Part shown: positions 50,338 to 59,879 of the stretch, in pieces
Layout: every line of letters begins with the position of its first letter
How positions within the stretch are numbered: position 1 is the first letter of the stretch
From: Coprococcus ammoniilyticus
GTDB lineage: Bacteria > Bacillota > Clostridia > Lachnospirales > Lachnospiraceae
Assembly (NCBI RefSeq): GCF_025567345.1
Contig: NZ_JAOQJS010000005.1
Coordinates: forward strand, 324,233-388,232
Direction of reading: 5' to 3'
DNA length: 64,000 bases
Translations under genes and position numbers: made by a program
Notes under the pieces: model-generated
Database searches by the model: none
What the model saw: the letters and a program-made list of their open reading frames with translations, nothing else
What the model was told of the DNA's origin: nothing

Positions 50338-53040
50338 TTATTTGAGATAATCATTTCTCAAAATCTGGTTCACACGTTCTACTTCTTCCCGAAGCCCACG
50401 GGAGGACATCCGAAGTGCGCCCTGCCCCATGATGATCAACTGTTCCAGTCCATCTGAGGAGGCAACCGTCACCTTATATTTTCTGCCAAGCTCATGTGTC
50501 GTCTTTTCTATATACATATCAGCAGTCTCTGCTTCCTTCGTATAGACCACATGGATATTTCCATGCTTTGTGATGCTGCCCGGATTCTGTTTCACCTTAT
50601 ACGCATCAAATACGAGGATCAGCTCGCAGCCGACATAGCCCTGATAATTCGACATAACATCGATCAGCTTATCTCTGGCACTGTCGATGTTCACCGCCGC
50701 CAGTGCTTTCAGGTCATCCCATGCAAATATCACATTATACCCATCAACTAACAGATATTCTTTCTCGCCCTTTTGCTTCCTGTATGCTCCGGGTCTGGCA
50801 ATTCCGGTATCCGCTGTCTTTGAGCCGACAGACGGTGTCTGCGCACCGGCAGTTTTGCTTTTACCATGTTCTGCCGCCTTTTTCACATACCAGTCCGCTT
50901 CCGATACACTCTTATTATGCCGATTGAAACCTGCTTTATTATAAGCTGCATTTTCCCGGCTGTTTGAACCATAGGTGCGGACAAATATATCCTCTAACTC
51001 TTTCTCATCATACACCGGAGCACCTGCGTCCTGCCGCTCGCGCGCCATCCGTTTTCGGTTATCTTCGTCTGCCTCAGTAGGCTCTGACGTTATATTCCGC
51101 AGGACATCTTCCATTCCTGCAAGAGCAAATCCCGGATCTTCTTTTACATGCATCATATCATACACATCGTACCAGTCCACGATATATCCGGCTCCATGTG
51201 CACAGAATACCGATGATGCCGGATTTGCCATATCAAGCTCCGGATCATAGGTACTTGCCGCCAGCACTTCATCTTCATTGTGGCATGGCTCATATCCCTG
51301 CAAGGTACAGGATAACTTACCCTGTCCTCTGGTATATGCCGTTACATCCTGCTGATACTCCTGCATCGTAGCAACCGGTGCAGTTCCTGTCAGGATACTC
51401 ATTTCACCCTCGATCTCCGGCTGTGCGAATCGTCCATGCATCCGTGTGATATCGTTCATTGCCCGACCGGTCATCTCTGTAGGAATCTCCAGTCGGAACG
51501 CATACACGGGTTCTAACAGCCTGCATTCTCCCATCATAAGCCCCTGCCTTACTGCACGATATGTCGCCTGACGGAAATCACCGCCCTCTGTGTGCTTCTG
51601 ATGTGCCCGTCCTGCAGTCACCGTGATCTTCATATCCGTGATCGGTGCGCCTGTCAGCACGCCCCGGTATTCCTTTTCTTCCAGATGTGTCAGGATCAGC
51701 CGCTGCCAGTTCTTATCGAGTACATCCTCGCTGCATATCGTATCAAACTGCATGCCACTTCCCGGCTCCAACGGTTCCATCAGCAAATGCACTTCGGCAT
51801 AGTGACGAAGCGGCTCAAAATGTCCGACTCCCATTACCGGTTCTGCAAGTGTCTCTTTATATATGATCCTTCCCATACCAAATGATATGAGATAGCCAAA
51901 TCTGTCTTTTATAATCTGCGTCAGCACCTGAAGCTGCACCTGTCCCATAACCTTCACAAAGATCTCTCCGGTCTCCTGTGCAAATTCAACATGTAACTCC
52001 GGTTCTTCTTCCTCTAACTGCCTGATATCCCGGAGCACGACAACTGCATCCTTGTCCTCCGGATAGCTGACTTTATAGGATAACACAGGTTCCAGTCCGG
52101 CAAATACATTTTCCTGTTCACATCCAACGCCCTGACCTGCGGATGTCTCACCAAGCCCGGTGACCGCACATACCGTTCCGGCAGAAGCCTCCTCTACTGT
52201 CTCGTAACGCGCACCGGAATAAATCCGTATCTGATTGACTTTTCCTTCGGTTCCCTCGATCTGCTCTCTGCACTTTAAGCTTCCTCCGGTCACCTTCATA
52301 TAGGTAAGACGTTCCCCTTTTGCATCTCTCGATATCTTGAAGATCCGTCCGCCAAATTCTGCATTATATGTAGGCATCACCATATAGGTATTCATCGCAT
52401 CCAATAATTCCTGCACACCGGAGAGTTTGAGTGCCGATCCCCAGAAACAAGGAAATATCTTTCTGTCAAGAATTGCTTCGATGATATCCTCTACCTCAAC
52501 CATACCACTATCCAGATAGGTATCTAACAGTCTCTCGTCTGCCATCGCGATCTGTTCATCTCTGTCCCCGGATGAGAAATCAACGCAATCCCCATCCAGC
52601 TTTTTTCGTATATTTTGGAAAACAGTATCTTTATCTGTCCCTTCCATATCCATCTTATTTACAAATATAAATGTCGGGATCTCGTACCGCTTCAACAGCT
52701 TCCATAACGTATCGGTATGACTCTGTACCCCGTCCATGCCATTAATGACAAGAATCGCATAGTCAAGCACCTGTAAGGTTCGTTCCATTTCCGCCGAGAA
52801 ATCAACATGCCCCGGCGTATCAAGCAGTGTGATCTCCATGCCATCATATGTAAATACCGCCTGCTTGGAAAATATCGTGATCCCACGCTCCCGCTCCTGT
52901 GCATCCGTATCCAGGTAAGCATCCTTATGATCCACCCGTCCAAGCTTACGGATCTTGCCTGCCGTATATAACATGGCTTCCGATAATGTAGTTTTTCCCG
53001 AATCAACATGGGCAAGAATACCCACCACCAACTTTTTCAT
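50338..53040 (-). CDS. EF-G/TetM-like ribosomal GTPase fused to a Rae1/YacP-type NYN nuclease domain
   Basis: About 900 residues. The N-terminal GTPase has G1 AHVDSGKT, the RERGITI switch, G3 DTPGH and G4 NKMD, as in TetM/EF-G. Domains II to V follow (to about 640), with RMHGRFAQPEIEGEM near the end. After a linker (about 645-755) the C-terminal 140 residues match the NYN/PIN endoribonuclease Rae1 (YacP): YLLVDGYN, LVFDAYK, TKEAETADMYIEK, SSDGLEQ and GQGALRMSSRGL, with its acidic catalytic residues. ATG 53040 matches the TetM start; a frame ten residues longer exists. Both parts act at the ribosomal A site. Confidence 0.85.
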   Translation of the reverse strand: MKKLVVGILAHVDSGKTTLSEAMLYTAGKIRKLGRVDHKDAYLDTDAQERERGITIFSKQAVFTYDGMEITLLDTPGHVDFSAEMERTLQVLDYAILVINGMDGVQSHTDTLWKLLKRYEIPTFIFVNKMDMEGTDKDTVFQNIRKKLDGDCVDFSSGDRDEQIAMADERLLDTYLDSGMVEVEDIIEAILDRKIFPCFWGSALKLSGVQELLDAMNTYMVMPTYNAEFGGRIFKISRDAKGERLTYMKVTGGSLKCREQIEGTEGKVNQIRIYSGARYETVEEASAGTVCAVTGLGETSAGQGVGCEQENVFAGLEPVLSYKVSYPEDKDAVVVLRDIRQLEEEEPELHVEFAQETGEIFVKVMGQVQLQVLTQIIKDRFGYLISFGMGRIIYKETLAEPVMGVGHFEPLRHYAEVHLLMEPLEPGSGMQFDTICSEDVLDKNWQRLILTHLEEKEYRGVLTGAPITDMKITVTAGRAHQKHTEGGDFRQATYRAVRQGLMMGECRLLEPVYAFRLEIPTEMTGRAMNDITRMHGRFAQPEIEGEMSILTGTAPVATMQEYQQDVTAYTRGQGKLSCTLQGYEPCHNEDEVLAASTYDPELDMANPASSVFCAHGAGYIVDWYDVYDMMHVKEDPGFALAGMEDVLRNITSEPTEADEDNRKRMARERQDAGAPVYDEKELEDIFVRTYGSNSRENAAYNKAGFNRHNKSVSEADWYVKKAAEHGKSKTAGAQTPSVGSKTADTGIARPGAYRKQKGEKEYLLVDGYNVIFAWDDLKALAAVNIDSARDKLIDVMSNYQGYVGCELILVFDAYKVKQNPGSITKHGNIHVVYTKEAETADMYIEKTTHELGRKYKVTVASSDGLEQLIIMGQGALRMSSRGLREEVERVNQILRNDYLK

Positions 53041-53130
53041 ATCTGTATTTACCCTGTTTCTGTCCATCATATATCATATCGAGCATATAGCTGATGGATA
53101 TTTTTCCATCCATCCCGCATTTCATACGGG

Positions 53131-54156
53131 TCAGACTTCCTTCTTCTTATTCTTTCTCTGTTTTATAACTGCAAACTTCGCTGCATAGGCCGCGCCCAGT
53201 GCACATGGAAATACAAATGTTGCAAAACGGTATAGCAGTGCCATAGCTCCTGCTTTCGCACTTCCCACGATCGCACCAAACATTGCGATCATTACAAACT
53301 CACTGGAACCGATTCCTGCAGGCGTAGGAATAACTGCCGCCAGCATGACTGATACCGTCGTGATCGCCAATGCCACATCCGGCGAAAATGCACCGCTCTT
53401 GTACAGTACGATATACGGAATCATAAACCAGCAGGAAAATTTACAAATGTTGATCAGCAGAACGCCAAGCAGCAGCTTCCAATGGCGCAGCAATTTCTTT
53501 GATTCCGTTTCCATGATATCACACTGTTCTTTGATTTTATCAAACTTTTCTGTAAATCGTCCTTTGTAATTCACCAGATCCATCAGCTTCTTTAAGATCT
53601 GATGGAACCATCCGGCACATACAAACAACAGTAAACATATCGTAATAATAACCGTAGCCACAAATCCAATTCCAATATATGCTTCATATTCCGCAAAGGT
53701 TTCATTCATATAATGGAAATGCAGCAGATACAGGATCACCGCCATGATTCCGATGCTTAATTTGTGCACTGCATATTCAATCATATACATACCAAATGCT
53801 TCTGATGTCTTCACTCCATACTCATTCAGGTAAACCAGAGCCGACACACCCGCTCCGCTTCCAAGTGTCGCCGTTCTGTAAAATGACACAAAATATGTCA
53901 TTCCAAACGCCTGTCTGAATGTAAACGTCGGATTATACTGTCTGGCAAATAACATCGTGATCGTACTCTCAAACACACCATACAGCAATGTCGCCACAAG
54001 GATCAGCACGACGATCCAAGGGCTTGTCTTCACAAGCTGCTTTGCGATCGGTCCTGCCATATCCCGGAACACATAGACGATCAAGCCGAGAAGCACCAGC
54101 ACAAATGCCCACTTTATAATACTTTTCTGTGTTTCTGTTAATTTCTTCATACTCAA
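53131..54156 (-). CDS. Flippase-like membrane protein (lysylphosphatidylglycerol synthase TM family)
   Basis: 341 residues, about eight helices. The PTPAGIGSSEFVMIAMFG block and the early YFVSFYRTATLGSGAGVSAL match the LPG_synthase_TM/YbhN family, whose MprF members flip lipids. The C-terminal lysyl-transferase domain of MprF is absent, so it might flip or move a lipid-linked molecule rather than make it. TTG 54156 has AAAAGG seven bases upstream; ATG two codons later lacks one. 90 bp upstream of the GTPase-nuclease gene. Confidence 0.8.
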   Translation of the reverse strand: MSMKKLTETQKSIIKWAFVLVLLGLIVYVFRDMAGPIAKQLVKTSPWIVVLILVATLLYGVFESTITMLFARQYNPTFTFRQAFGMTYFVSFYRTATLGSGAGVSALVYLNEYGVKTSEAFGMYMIEYAVHKLSIGIMAVILYLLHFHYMNETFAEYEAYIGIGFVATVIITICLLLFVCAGWFHQILKKLMDLVNYKGRFTEKFDKIKEQCDIMETESKKLLRHWKLLLGVLLINICKFSCWFMIPYIVLYKSGAFSPDVALAITTVSVMLAAVIPTPAGIGSSEFVMIAMFGAIVGSAKAGAMALLYRFATFVFPCALGAAYAAKFAVIKQRKNKKKEV

Positions 54157-54242
54157 CTTATTACCTTTTATCTAATTTCCATATATATCCGCATATAAAT
54201 ATACTATACCATATCCACACGCTCACCGACAACATAAAAGGC

Positions 54243-54530
54243 TGTTTGTTGTTACAGGCATTTGCATCTAAACTACTGTGCCATTTACGCCTGTGCCGCT
54301 GTGCCATATACCATGATATAAAACATTAGTGTCAGTTTCGTTATGAAATGCATATTGCCAGCGAATGCGGGTGCATGTTTGAGCCGAAGGCGAGTTTGCA
54401 CAGGAGCATGAGCGAATAAGGCATATGCATGAAATAGAAACTAACACGCGTTTTTATCATGGTATATGGTACAACAGCACAGACGTAAATGGCACAACAA
54501 TATAGATGCAAATGCCTGTAACAGCAAACA
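54243..54530. repeat. Fold-back element, family A copy 1
   Basis: Arms of about 100 bp that pair with few mismatches: TGTTTGTTGTTACAGGCATT at 54243 against its complement ending at 54530, through CATATACCATGATA on both sides. The central core (about 54330-54435) matches 60525-60640 closely. Inside the core, GCC-GAA-GGC forms a small hairpin. Minus-strand frames across it (54341-54541) are most likely non-coding. Confidence 0.88.
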
Positions 54531-54563
54531 CGCCCCACCACATTGCTGTATGGTGGAGCGTGT
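54528..54563 (-). terminator. Terminator after cysK
   Basis: ACACGCTCCACCA pairs with TGGTGGGGCGTGT on the minus strand (one G-T pair). The T-run after it is weak (TTGCTGTT) and merges into the fold-back element. Confidence 0.7.
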
Positions 54564-54627
54564 CTGCTTTGAGATAAATGATTTATTCTAAAAGGACTTA
54601 TATATTCACATTCGTTTAAATTACATC

Positions 54628-55557
54628 TTAGCCAAAGAGCGGAGTTGAGTAATATCTGTCACCACTATCCGGAAGGAGAACTACGATTGTCTTTCCTGCA
54701 TTTTCAGGACGCTTTGCAAGTTCCTTTGCTGCTACGAAAGCTGCACCGGATGAGATACCAACGAGAATACCTTCTATACTTGCGATCTCTTTGCCGCCTT
54801 CAAATGCTGCATCATTGTCGATTGTGATGATCTCATCGTAGATTTTTGTATTTAATGTATCCGGTACAAATCCTGCACCGATACCCTGAATCTTATGTGC
54901 TCCTGCAGTTCCCTTTGAAAGAACCGGTGATGTAGCCGGCTCTACTGCTACAACCTTAACATCCGGATTCTGCTGCTTCAGATATTCACCGACACCTGTT
55001 ACAGTTCCGCCTGTACCAACACCTGCTACAAAGATATCAACCTTTCCGTCTGTATCATTCCAGATCTCCGGTCCTGTTGTCTTTCTGTGTGCTTCCGGGT
55101 TTGCCGGATTTACGAACTGACCTGCAACGAAGCTGTCAGGGATCTCCTTAGAGAGCTCCTCTGCCTTTGCGATCGCGCCCTTCATACCCTTTGCACCTTC
55201 AGTCAGAACAATCTCTGCGCCGTATGCTTTGATGATATTTCTTCTTTCAACGCTCATGGTCTCCGGCATAACGATGATTGCCTTATACCCCTTTGCTGTA
55301 GCGATAGATGCAAGACCGATACCTGTATTTCCGGATGTAGGCTCAATGATCGTAGCGCCCGGCTTTAATGTGCCCTTTCTCTCAGCATCTTCGATCATCT
55401 CTTTTGCGATTCTATCTTTTACGCTTCCTGCCGGATTAAAATACTCTAACTTTGCAAGGATCTTTGCATTTAAGCCTTCCTTTTTCTCAATGTGATTGAA
55501 CTCTACTAATGGTGTATTTCCGATTAACTCTGTTGCGTCTTTATAAATTTTACTCAT
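54628..55557 (-). CDS. cysK: Cysteine synthase (O-acetylserine sulfhydrylase)
   Basis: 309 residues. The PLP lysine is in PAGSVKDRIAKEM, the substrate loop is EPTSGNTGIGLA, the glycine loop is GTGGTVTGVGEYLK, and the C-terminal PDSGDRYYSTPLF is the CysK form rather than CysM. Makes cysteine from O-acetylserine and sulfide. AGGAG nine bases before ATG 55557. It follows metY by about 116 bp, with a small hairpin (55600-55626) between, so the two are probably transcribed together from the Rrf2-controlled promoter. Confidence 0.96.
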   Translation of the reverse strand: MSKIYKDATELIGNTPLVEFNHIEKKEGLNAKILAKLEYFNPAGSVKDRIAKEMIEDAERKGTLKPGATIIEPTSGNTGIGLASIATAKGYKAIIVMPETMSVERRNIIKAYGAEIVLTEGAKGMKGAIAKAEELSKEIPDSFVAGQFVNPANPEAHRKTTGPEIWNDTDGKVDIFVAGVGTGGTVTGVGEYLKQQNPDVKVVAVEPATSPVLSKGTAGAHKIQGIGAGFVPDTLNTKIYDEIITIDNDAAFEGGKEIASIEGILVGISSGAAFVAAKELAKRPENAGKTIVVLLPDSGDRYYSTPLFG

Positions 55558-55673
55558 AACTTTAATCTCCTATTCTGATTCTATTTTTTCGTTTTGCAGG
55601 TGACCGATGATCTTCGATCACCCATATTTTTTTATTATTTTTATGTTCAATTATCTACTGTTTTTATTATTGA

Positions 55674-56984
55674 TTATTCTGCAATTGCCTTAAATGCTTC
55701 ATCCAGATCTTCGATAATATCGTCGATGTTCTCTGTTCCGATGGACAGACGAATTGTATTCGGCTTGATACCCTGATCTAATAGCTCAGCCTCGTTGCAC
55801 TCTGAATGAGTGGTTGATGCCGGATGGATAGCAAGGGATTTTACATCTGCAACATTTGCAAGGAGTGAGAATAACTCAAGCTGATCGATAAATGCCTGTG
55901 CTTCTTTTGCTCCGCCCTTGATCTCAAATGTAAAGATTGATCCGCCTCCATTTGGGAAATATTTCTTATATAATGCCTGCTGTTCAGGATCCTCTGAGAT
56001 AGATGGATGATTTACCTTCTCAACCAGTGGCTGATCTTTCAGATACTGTACAACCTTAAGTGCATTTTCAACATGACGTTCTACACGTAAGGATAACGTC
56101 TCAAGTCCCTGAAGGAAGATGAATGAATGTACCGGTGAGATAGTTGCGCCCATATCTCTTAACAGGATCGCTCTGATGTAAGTAACAAATGCAGCAGGTG
56201 CTGTATCCTTTGCAAAGCTTACTCCATGGTAAGATACATTCGGCTCTGTTAACCATGGGTATTTGTCACTGGATGTCCAGTCGAAGTTACCACTGTCGAT
56301 GATGACACCACCGATCGTTGTTCCGTGTCCACCGATGAACTTGGTAGCGGAATGCACAACAATATCTGCGCCGTACTCGATCGGGCGAACGAGATAAGGT
56401 GTTGCAAATGTATTATCTACGATCAATGGAATGTTATGTGCATGTGCGATCTTTGCGATTCTCTCGATATCTACAACCTCTGAGTTAGGATTTCCGAGTG
56501 TCTCGATCTCGATACCGGTTGTATTGTCCTGAATAGCAGCTTCGATTGCATCATAGTCAAATGGATCAACGAATGTTGTCTCGATTCCAAAATCCGGAAG
56601 TGTATGTGCAAGAAGGTTATATGTTCCACCGTAGATGTTCTTTGCTGCTACGATGTGGTCACCCTTATGTGCAACTGCCTGAAGTGCATATGTCAGAGCT
56701 GCTGCTCCCGAACCAACTGCAAGTGCTGCTACGCCACCCTCTAATGCTGCGATTCTCTTTTCGAAAATGTCTTCTGTAGGATTTGTAAGTCTTCCGTAAA
56801 TGTTACCTGCATCTCTGAGGCCAAATCTGTCTGCCGCATGCTGGCTGTTATGGAATACATATGATGATGTAAGATAGATCGGAACTGCTCTTGCATCTGT
56901 TACAGGATCCGGTGTTTCCTGTCCTACGTGTAACTGTAATGTTTCAAATTTTAAATTTCTTTCGCTGTATGATTTCTTTGCCAT
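55674..56984 (-). CDS. metY: O-acetylhomoserine sulfhydrylase
   Basis: 436 residues. PLP enzyme of the Cys/Met metabolism family: N-terminal FETLQLHVGQETPDPVTDAR, the lysine motif HSATKFIGGHGTTIGG and the usual HPASTTHSECNE near the C-terminus. Makes homocysteine from O-acetylhomoserine and sulfide. ATG 56984 follows AGGAG; a longer frame to 57068 has no site. Upstream are an Rrf2-type operator and TTGACA/TAATAT promoter. Confidence 0.94.
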   Translation of the reverse strand: MAKKSYSERNLKFETLQLHVGQETPDPVTDARAVPIYLTSSYVFHNSQHAADRFGLRDAGNIYGRLTNPTEDIFEKRIAALEGGVAALAVGSGAAALTYALQAVAHKGDHIVAAKNIYGGTYNLLAHTLPDFGIETTFVDPFDYDAIEAAIQDNTTGIEIETLGNPNSEVVDIERIAKIAHAHNIPLIVDNTFATPYLVRPIEYGADIVVHSATKFIGGHGTTIGGVIIDSGNFDWTSSDKYPWLTEPNVSYHGVSFAKDTAPAAFVTYIRAILLRDMGATISPVHSFIFLQGLETLSLRVERHVENALKVVQYLKDQPLVEKVNHPSISEDPEQQALYKKYFPNGGGSIFTFEIKGGAKEAQAFIDQLELFSLLANVADVKSLAIHPASTTHSECNEAELLDQGIKPNTIRLSIGTENIDDIIEDLDEAFKAIAE

Positions 56985-57070
56985 AATTTCTAATCTCCTG
57001 TTCTTTTCTCCCGGCTGATGTACGTTTCCGCTTATTCCTATCAACAAACTATGATTTAACTTATGCATGT

Positions 57071-57104
57071 ATATTACACCTCTATTCCTACTTTGTCAAT
57101 AGGA
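57071..57104 (-). promoter_or_regulatory. metY promoter with Rrf2/CymR-type operator
   Basis: TTGACA (57099-57094), 17-bp spacer, TAATAT (57076-57071) on the minus strand. The dyad TCCTA-N9-TAGGA (57086-57104) covers the -35 box. A near-identical stretch of about 35 bp including the dyad lies before the Rrf2 gene. Confidence 0.8.
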
Positions 57105-57130
57105 TAATAGAAATATTTTTCAGAAAATGG

Positions 57131-57173
57131 AAAAAGATGCCAAACCACAGGCTTTATCCCGTGGTTCAGCATC
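57131..57173 (-). terminator. Terminator after the Ig-like surface protein gene
   Basis: GATGCTGAACCAC and GTGGTTTGGCATC pair on the minus strand (one mismatch), followed by five T. Confidence 0.8.
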
Positions 57174-57228
57174 CTTTATTTTAGCTTATCGGTTTATATT
57201 TATTTGTTACATACAACTGCTTTAGGCA

Positions 57229-59373
57229 TTATTTAATTTTGATCTTAATAGTTGCTTTCTTACCGCTTCCATCTGTTGCAGTTGCTATGATCTTTACAGT
57301 CTTCCCTTTTCCTGCTTTCTTGGTAGTAACAACACCCTTGGAATTTACAGTTGCATACTTCTTGTTACTGCTCTTATATGTCAGCTTTTTGTATACATCC
57401 TTTCCAGGAGTGACAGTTGCTTTTATTGTTACCTTTTTACCGGCAGTTACTTTTGTTTTTGATGCTTTTAAGGTAATTTTCTTAACAGCTTTCTTCATGA
57501 TCTTTATACGATAGGTTGCTTTCTTTCCGCTTCCATCCTTTGCGGTTGCTGTTATCGTTACCTTCTTGCCTATTCCTGCTTTCTTTACAGTTACAACACC
57601 CTTGGAATTTACAGTTGCATATTTCTTATTGCTGCTCTTCCATTTTACTGTACGATTTGCTGCAGTCTTTGGAGTTACGGTTACTTTCAGCTTAATCTTC
57701 TTACCTGCTGCAATCTGCTTGGACATTCCTGCGATCTTGATCTTCTTCACCTTGATTTTAGTCCATTTTGCTGTCAGAGTCAGATTTTTCTTAACCGGAG
57801 TATCAAACTTATATGCAGTTTTTCCTGTATACCAGCCTGCAAATTTATAACCTTTTCTTGTTGGATTTTTCGGCTTACTTACTGACTTACCTTCTTCTAC
57901 CTTCTGCGCCTTAACTGCGCTTCCACCTGCTGCTTTAAATGTTACTGTATATGTCTTTATCTGTGGGGTAACCGGGGTATTATTATCTTTATTGTTGTCT
58001 TTACCGTTGTCTTTCTCTTTCAGACCTGCAACAGCATCCTCAATAGATTTTGCCATTGCATCTACTATCTTCTGCTCATACTTGCTCTTTTTACGGTCAA
58101 CAGCATTAATGGCAGCCTTTACATCTTCATAATTAGAATACAGTGTTCCATCTATCTTGTCCGCTTTTGCAATAGCCGCATCAACTGCTGTATAATCTGC
58201 CGGAATATTTCTGTCATCCCATGCAAATGTAGGATGATCGATTCCTGCTACCCATTCAATGCCTGCTCCCTGCTTTGCCTGAAGTCCGGAAAGCACATCC
58301 GCAGATGTGAAATCTGACACAGCAGTTCCATCCTGCTCTTTAAGAAGCGTTGCCTGATACCGGTCATCTGCCGGCCAGTAATTGTTTTCTGCCGTACCAA
58401 GACTAAGTCCACTATAGACAACCCAGCAAGTATTACCACCTTTATCTGCAGCAAGGTCTGCAGAAGTTACCATACAATTAGTAACACTTGCATTGTCTGA
58501 ATATCCAACTATTCCACCAACCGTTGCCTGTACAGAATTAACATTGATTTTTCCAGAAAACCAACAATCTTCGACTGTAAGGCTTCCATCTAGCATTCCC
58601 CCTGCAATACCACCCAGGCAGTCAAAATACGTCATTACATTTTCATTTTCTTCTTCATAATAAGTCCCCTTATAATTTCCTGTAATAGTTGCAGTCGAAT
58701 AACATCCTGCAAGAGTACTATTTCTCAAGGTACATCCTGCAATTCCTCCAACATAATGCTCCAGATATGCCCCACCCGAAATAGAACCGGATGTCCAGCA
58801 ATTTGTAATTTTGGAATTACAAAGCCAGTCTACTAATATACCTTTTCCATATGTAGATGCATCATTGAGATCAACTATAATATCAGCATTTTCAATACCA
58901 AGATTCTTGACCTCACCATCATAGACATTTCCAAATAAGCCCTGTCTATAACAATTTTCCTTATCATCCCCCACATTCGTTTTTGGCATTAGCGAATCAC
59001 GGGAATACAAATTAGAAATTACATGTCCCTGTCCGTCAAATATACCACAAAAACTATATGCTGCCTGATTTCCACCTTTACCTTTGCCAATGGATATCCA
59101 TTCACGTTTATCCAGATCAAGATCATTATCCAAATAAACAGTCTTTCCCTCAAAGGTTATAGTACCTGTGTTAATAAGCTGCGCAAGTCCGGCAAGCTGT
59201 TCTGCCGTCGTTATATGGTACTCACTCTCTGTCTCATGACCCATGTACCAGCTTGTATCTGCTGTACCATCCCATATGTCTGTTGTTTGTCCCTCTGCTG
59301 CCAGTGCTGTTATTGAACCAAATGCCATAACAAAGCACAACACTAACAGAAGGCTTAGAAATTTTTTCTTCAT
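57229..59373 (-). CDS. Secreted surface protein: GLUG, FIVAR, InlB-type and Ig-like repeats
   Basis: 714 residues. Signal peptide (about 1-26, cut near ALAAEG). GLUG-type beta-helix region to about 375 (GLFGNVYDGEV, GGIAGC, GGIVGYSDN). Alpha-helical FIVAR-like segment (about 390-455) and a charged Asn/Asp linker. InlB B-repeat-like module (about 475-540, PTRKGYKFAGWYTGKTAYKF) and two Big_2 Ig-like domains (about 545-714) each with KWKSSNKKYATVNSKGVVT-type cores. No sorting motif. Likely a cell-surface adhesin. ATG preceded by GGAGGAA. Confidence 0.85.
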   Translation of the reverse strand: MKKKFLSLLLVLCFVMAFGSITALAAEGQTTDIWDGTADTSWYMGHETESEYHITTAEQLAGLAQLINTGTITFEGKTVYLDNDLDLDKREWISIGKGKGGNQAAYSFCGIFDGQGHVISNLYSRDSLMPKTNVGDDKENCYRQGLFGNVYDGEVKNLGIENADIIVDLNDASTYGKGILVDWLCNSKITNCWTSGSISGGAYLEHYVGGIAGCTLRNSTLAGCYSTATITGNYKGTYYEEENENVMTYFDCLGGIAGGMLDGSLTVEDCWFSGKINVNSVQATVGGIVGYSDNASVTNCMVTSADLAADKGGNTCWVVYSGLSLGTAENNYWPADDRYQATLLKEQDGTAVSDFTSADVLSGLQAKQGAGIEWVAGIDHPTFAWDDRNIPADYTAVDAAIAKADKIDGTLYSNYEDVKAAINAVDRKKSKYEQKIVDAMAKSIEDAVAGLKEKDNGKDNNKDNNTPVTPQIKTYTVTFKAAGGSAVKAQKVEEGKSVSKPKNPTRKGYKFAGWYTGKTAYKFDTPVKKNLTLTAKWTKIKVKKIKIAGMSKQIAAGKKIKLKVTVTPKTAANRTVKWKSSNKKYATVNSKGVVTVKKAGIGKKVTITATAKDGSGKKATYRIKIMKKAVKKITLKASKTKVTAGKKVTIKATVTPGKDVYKKLTYKSSNKKYATVNSKGVVTTKKAGKGKTVKIIATATDGSGKKATIKIKIK

Positions 59374-59843
59374 TCCTTATTCCTCCATATCGTTTTTATA
59401 TTATCCGCTTATGCTTTCCTACGGCAGCGGACACACCGAAAGAAAAGAATGGATTGAATCCGGTCGAAGATCTTGACCGGTTGGATGTGAAACGTCAATA
59501 TCGAGATGACGGCAGTATTCTATTGCCTGTATCCTGAACGATCTTCCTAATACCCCATTGAAAAACGTGCTCATTGACAATAAATTGTCAGATTGCCATA
59601 CCCTCGTTATATTGTCGTTTGGTCTGACTATATCCTATCCTATTTCTTATAGAAACAGTCAGTGCCACTTCCCCATATACCACCTTTTACAAAATCAATA
59701 TGCCAAATTATTGATGAAAACTCAATTTTAAATTCTGCTTTTAATTCTTACTTTTATATTCCTACTTTATCAATAGGAAAATAGAAATATTTCTATAGCT
59801 TTTTCTTTTAAACTGGTGTATAATCAATTCATAGAAAATTAGT
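59374..59843. other. Intergenic region with a possible decayed frame
   Basis: Between the surface protein and the Rrf2 gene. One plus-strand frame (about 59440-59541) reads PVEDLDRLDVKRQYRDDGSI without a start of its own; it might be the end of a lost gene. Two short near-copies of TTGACAATAAATTGTCAG-like bases form a small hairpin near 59575-59592. Apart from the Rrf2 promoter at its right end I see no gene. Confidence 0.4.
59760..59824 (+). promoter_or_regulatory. Rrf2 gene promoter with its own operator
   Basis: The dyad TCCTA (59760) and TAGGA (59774) with the same spacing as at metY. TATAAT at 59819-59824 is about 40 bp downstream; the -35 is weak. So the regulator probably also controls itself. 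Confidence 0.7.
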
Positions 59844-59879
59844 ATGAATTATGATAGTGTAATTTGGAGGTGTATTACA

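Noticed and set aside
50338..53040. Acquired tetracycline resistance gene tet(M)-type.
   Set aside because: Sequence is far from the acquired genes, it has an extra nuclease domain and sits among host genes, so resistance is not claimed.
57069..57130. SAM riboswitch expected before metY.
   Set aside because: The leader is too short and only the promoter with the Rrf2 dyad is present.
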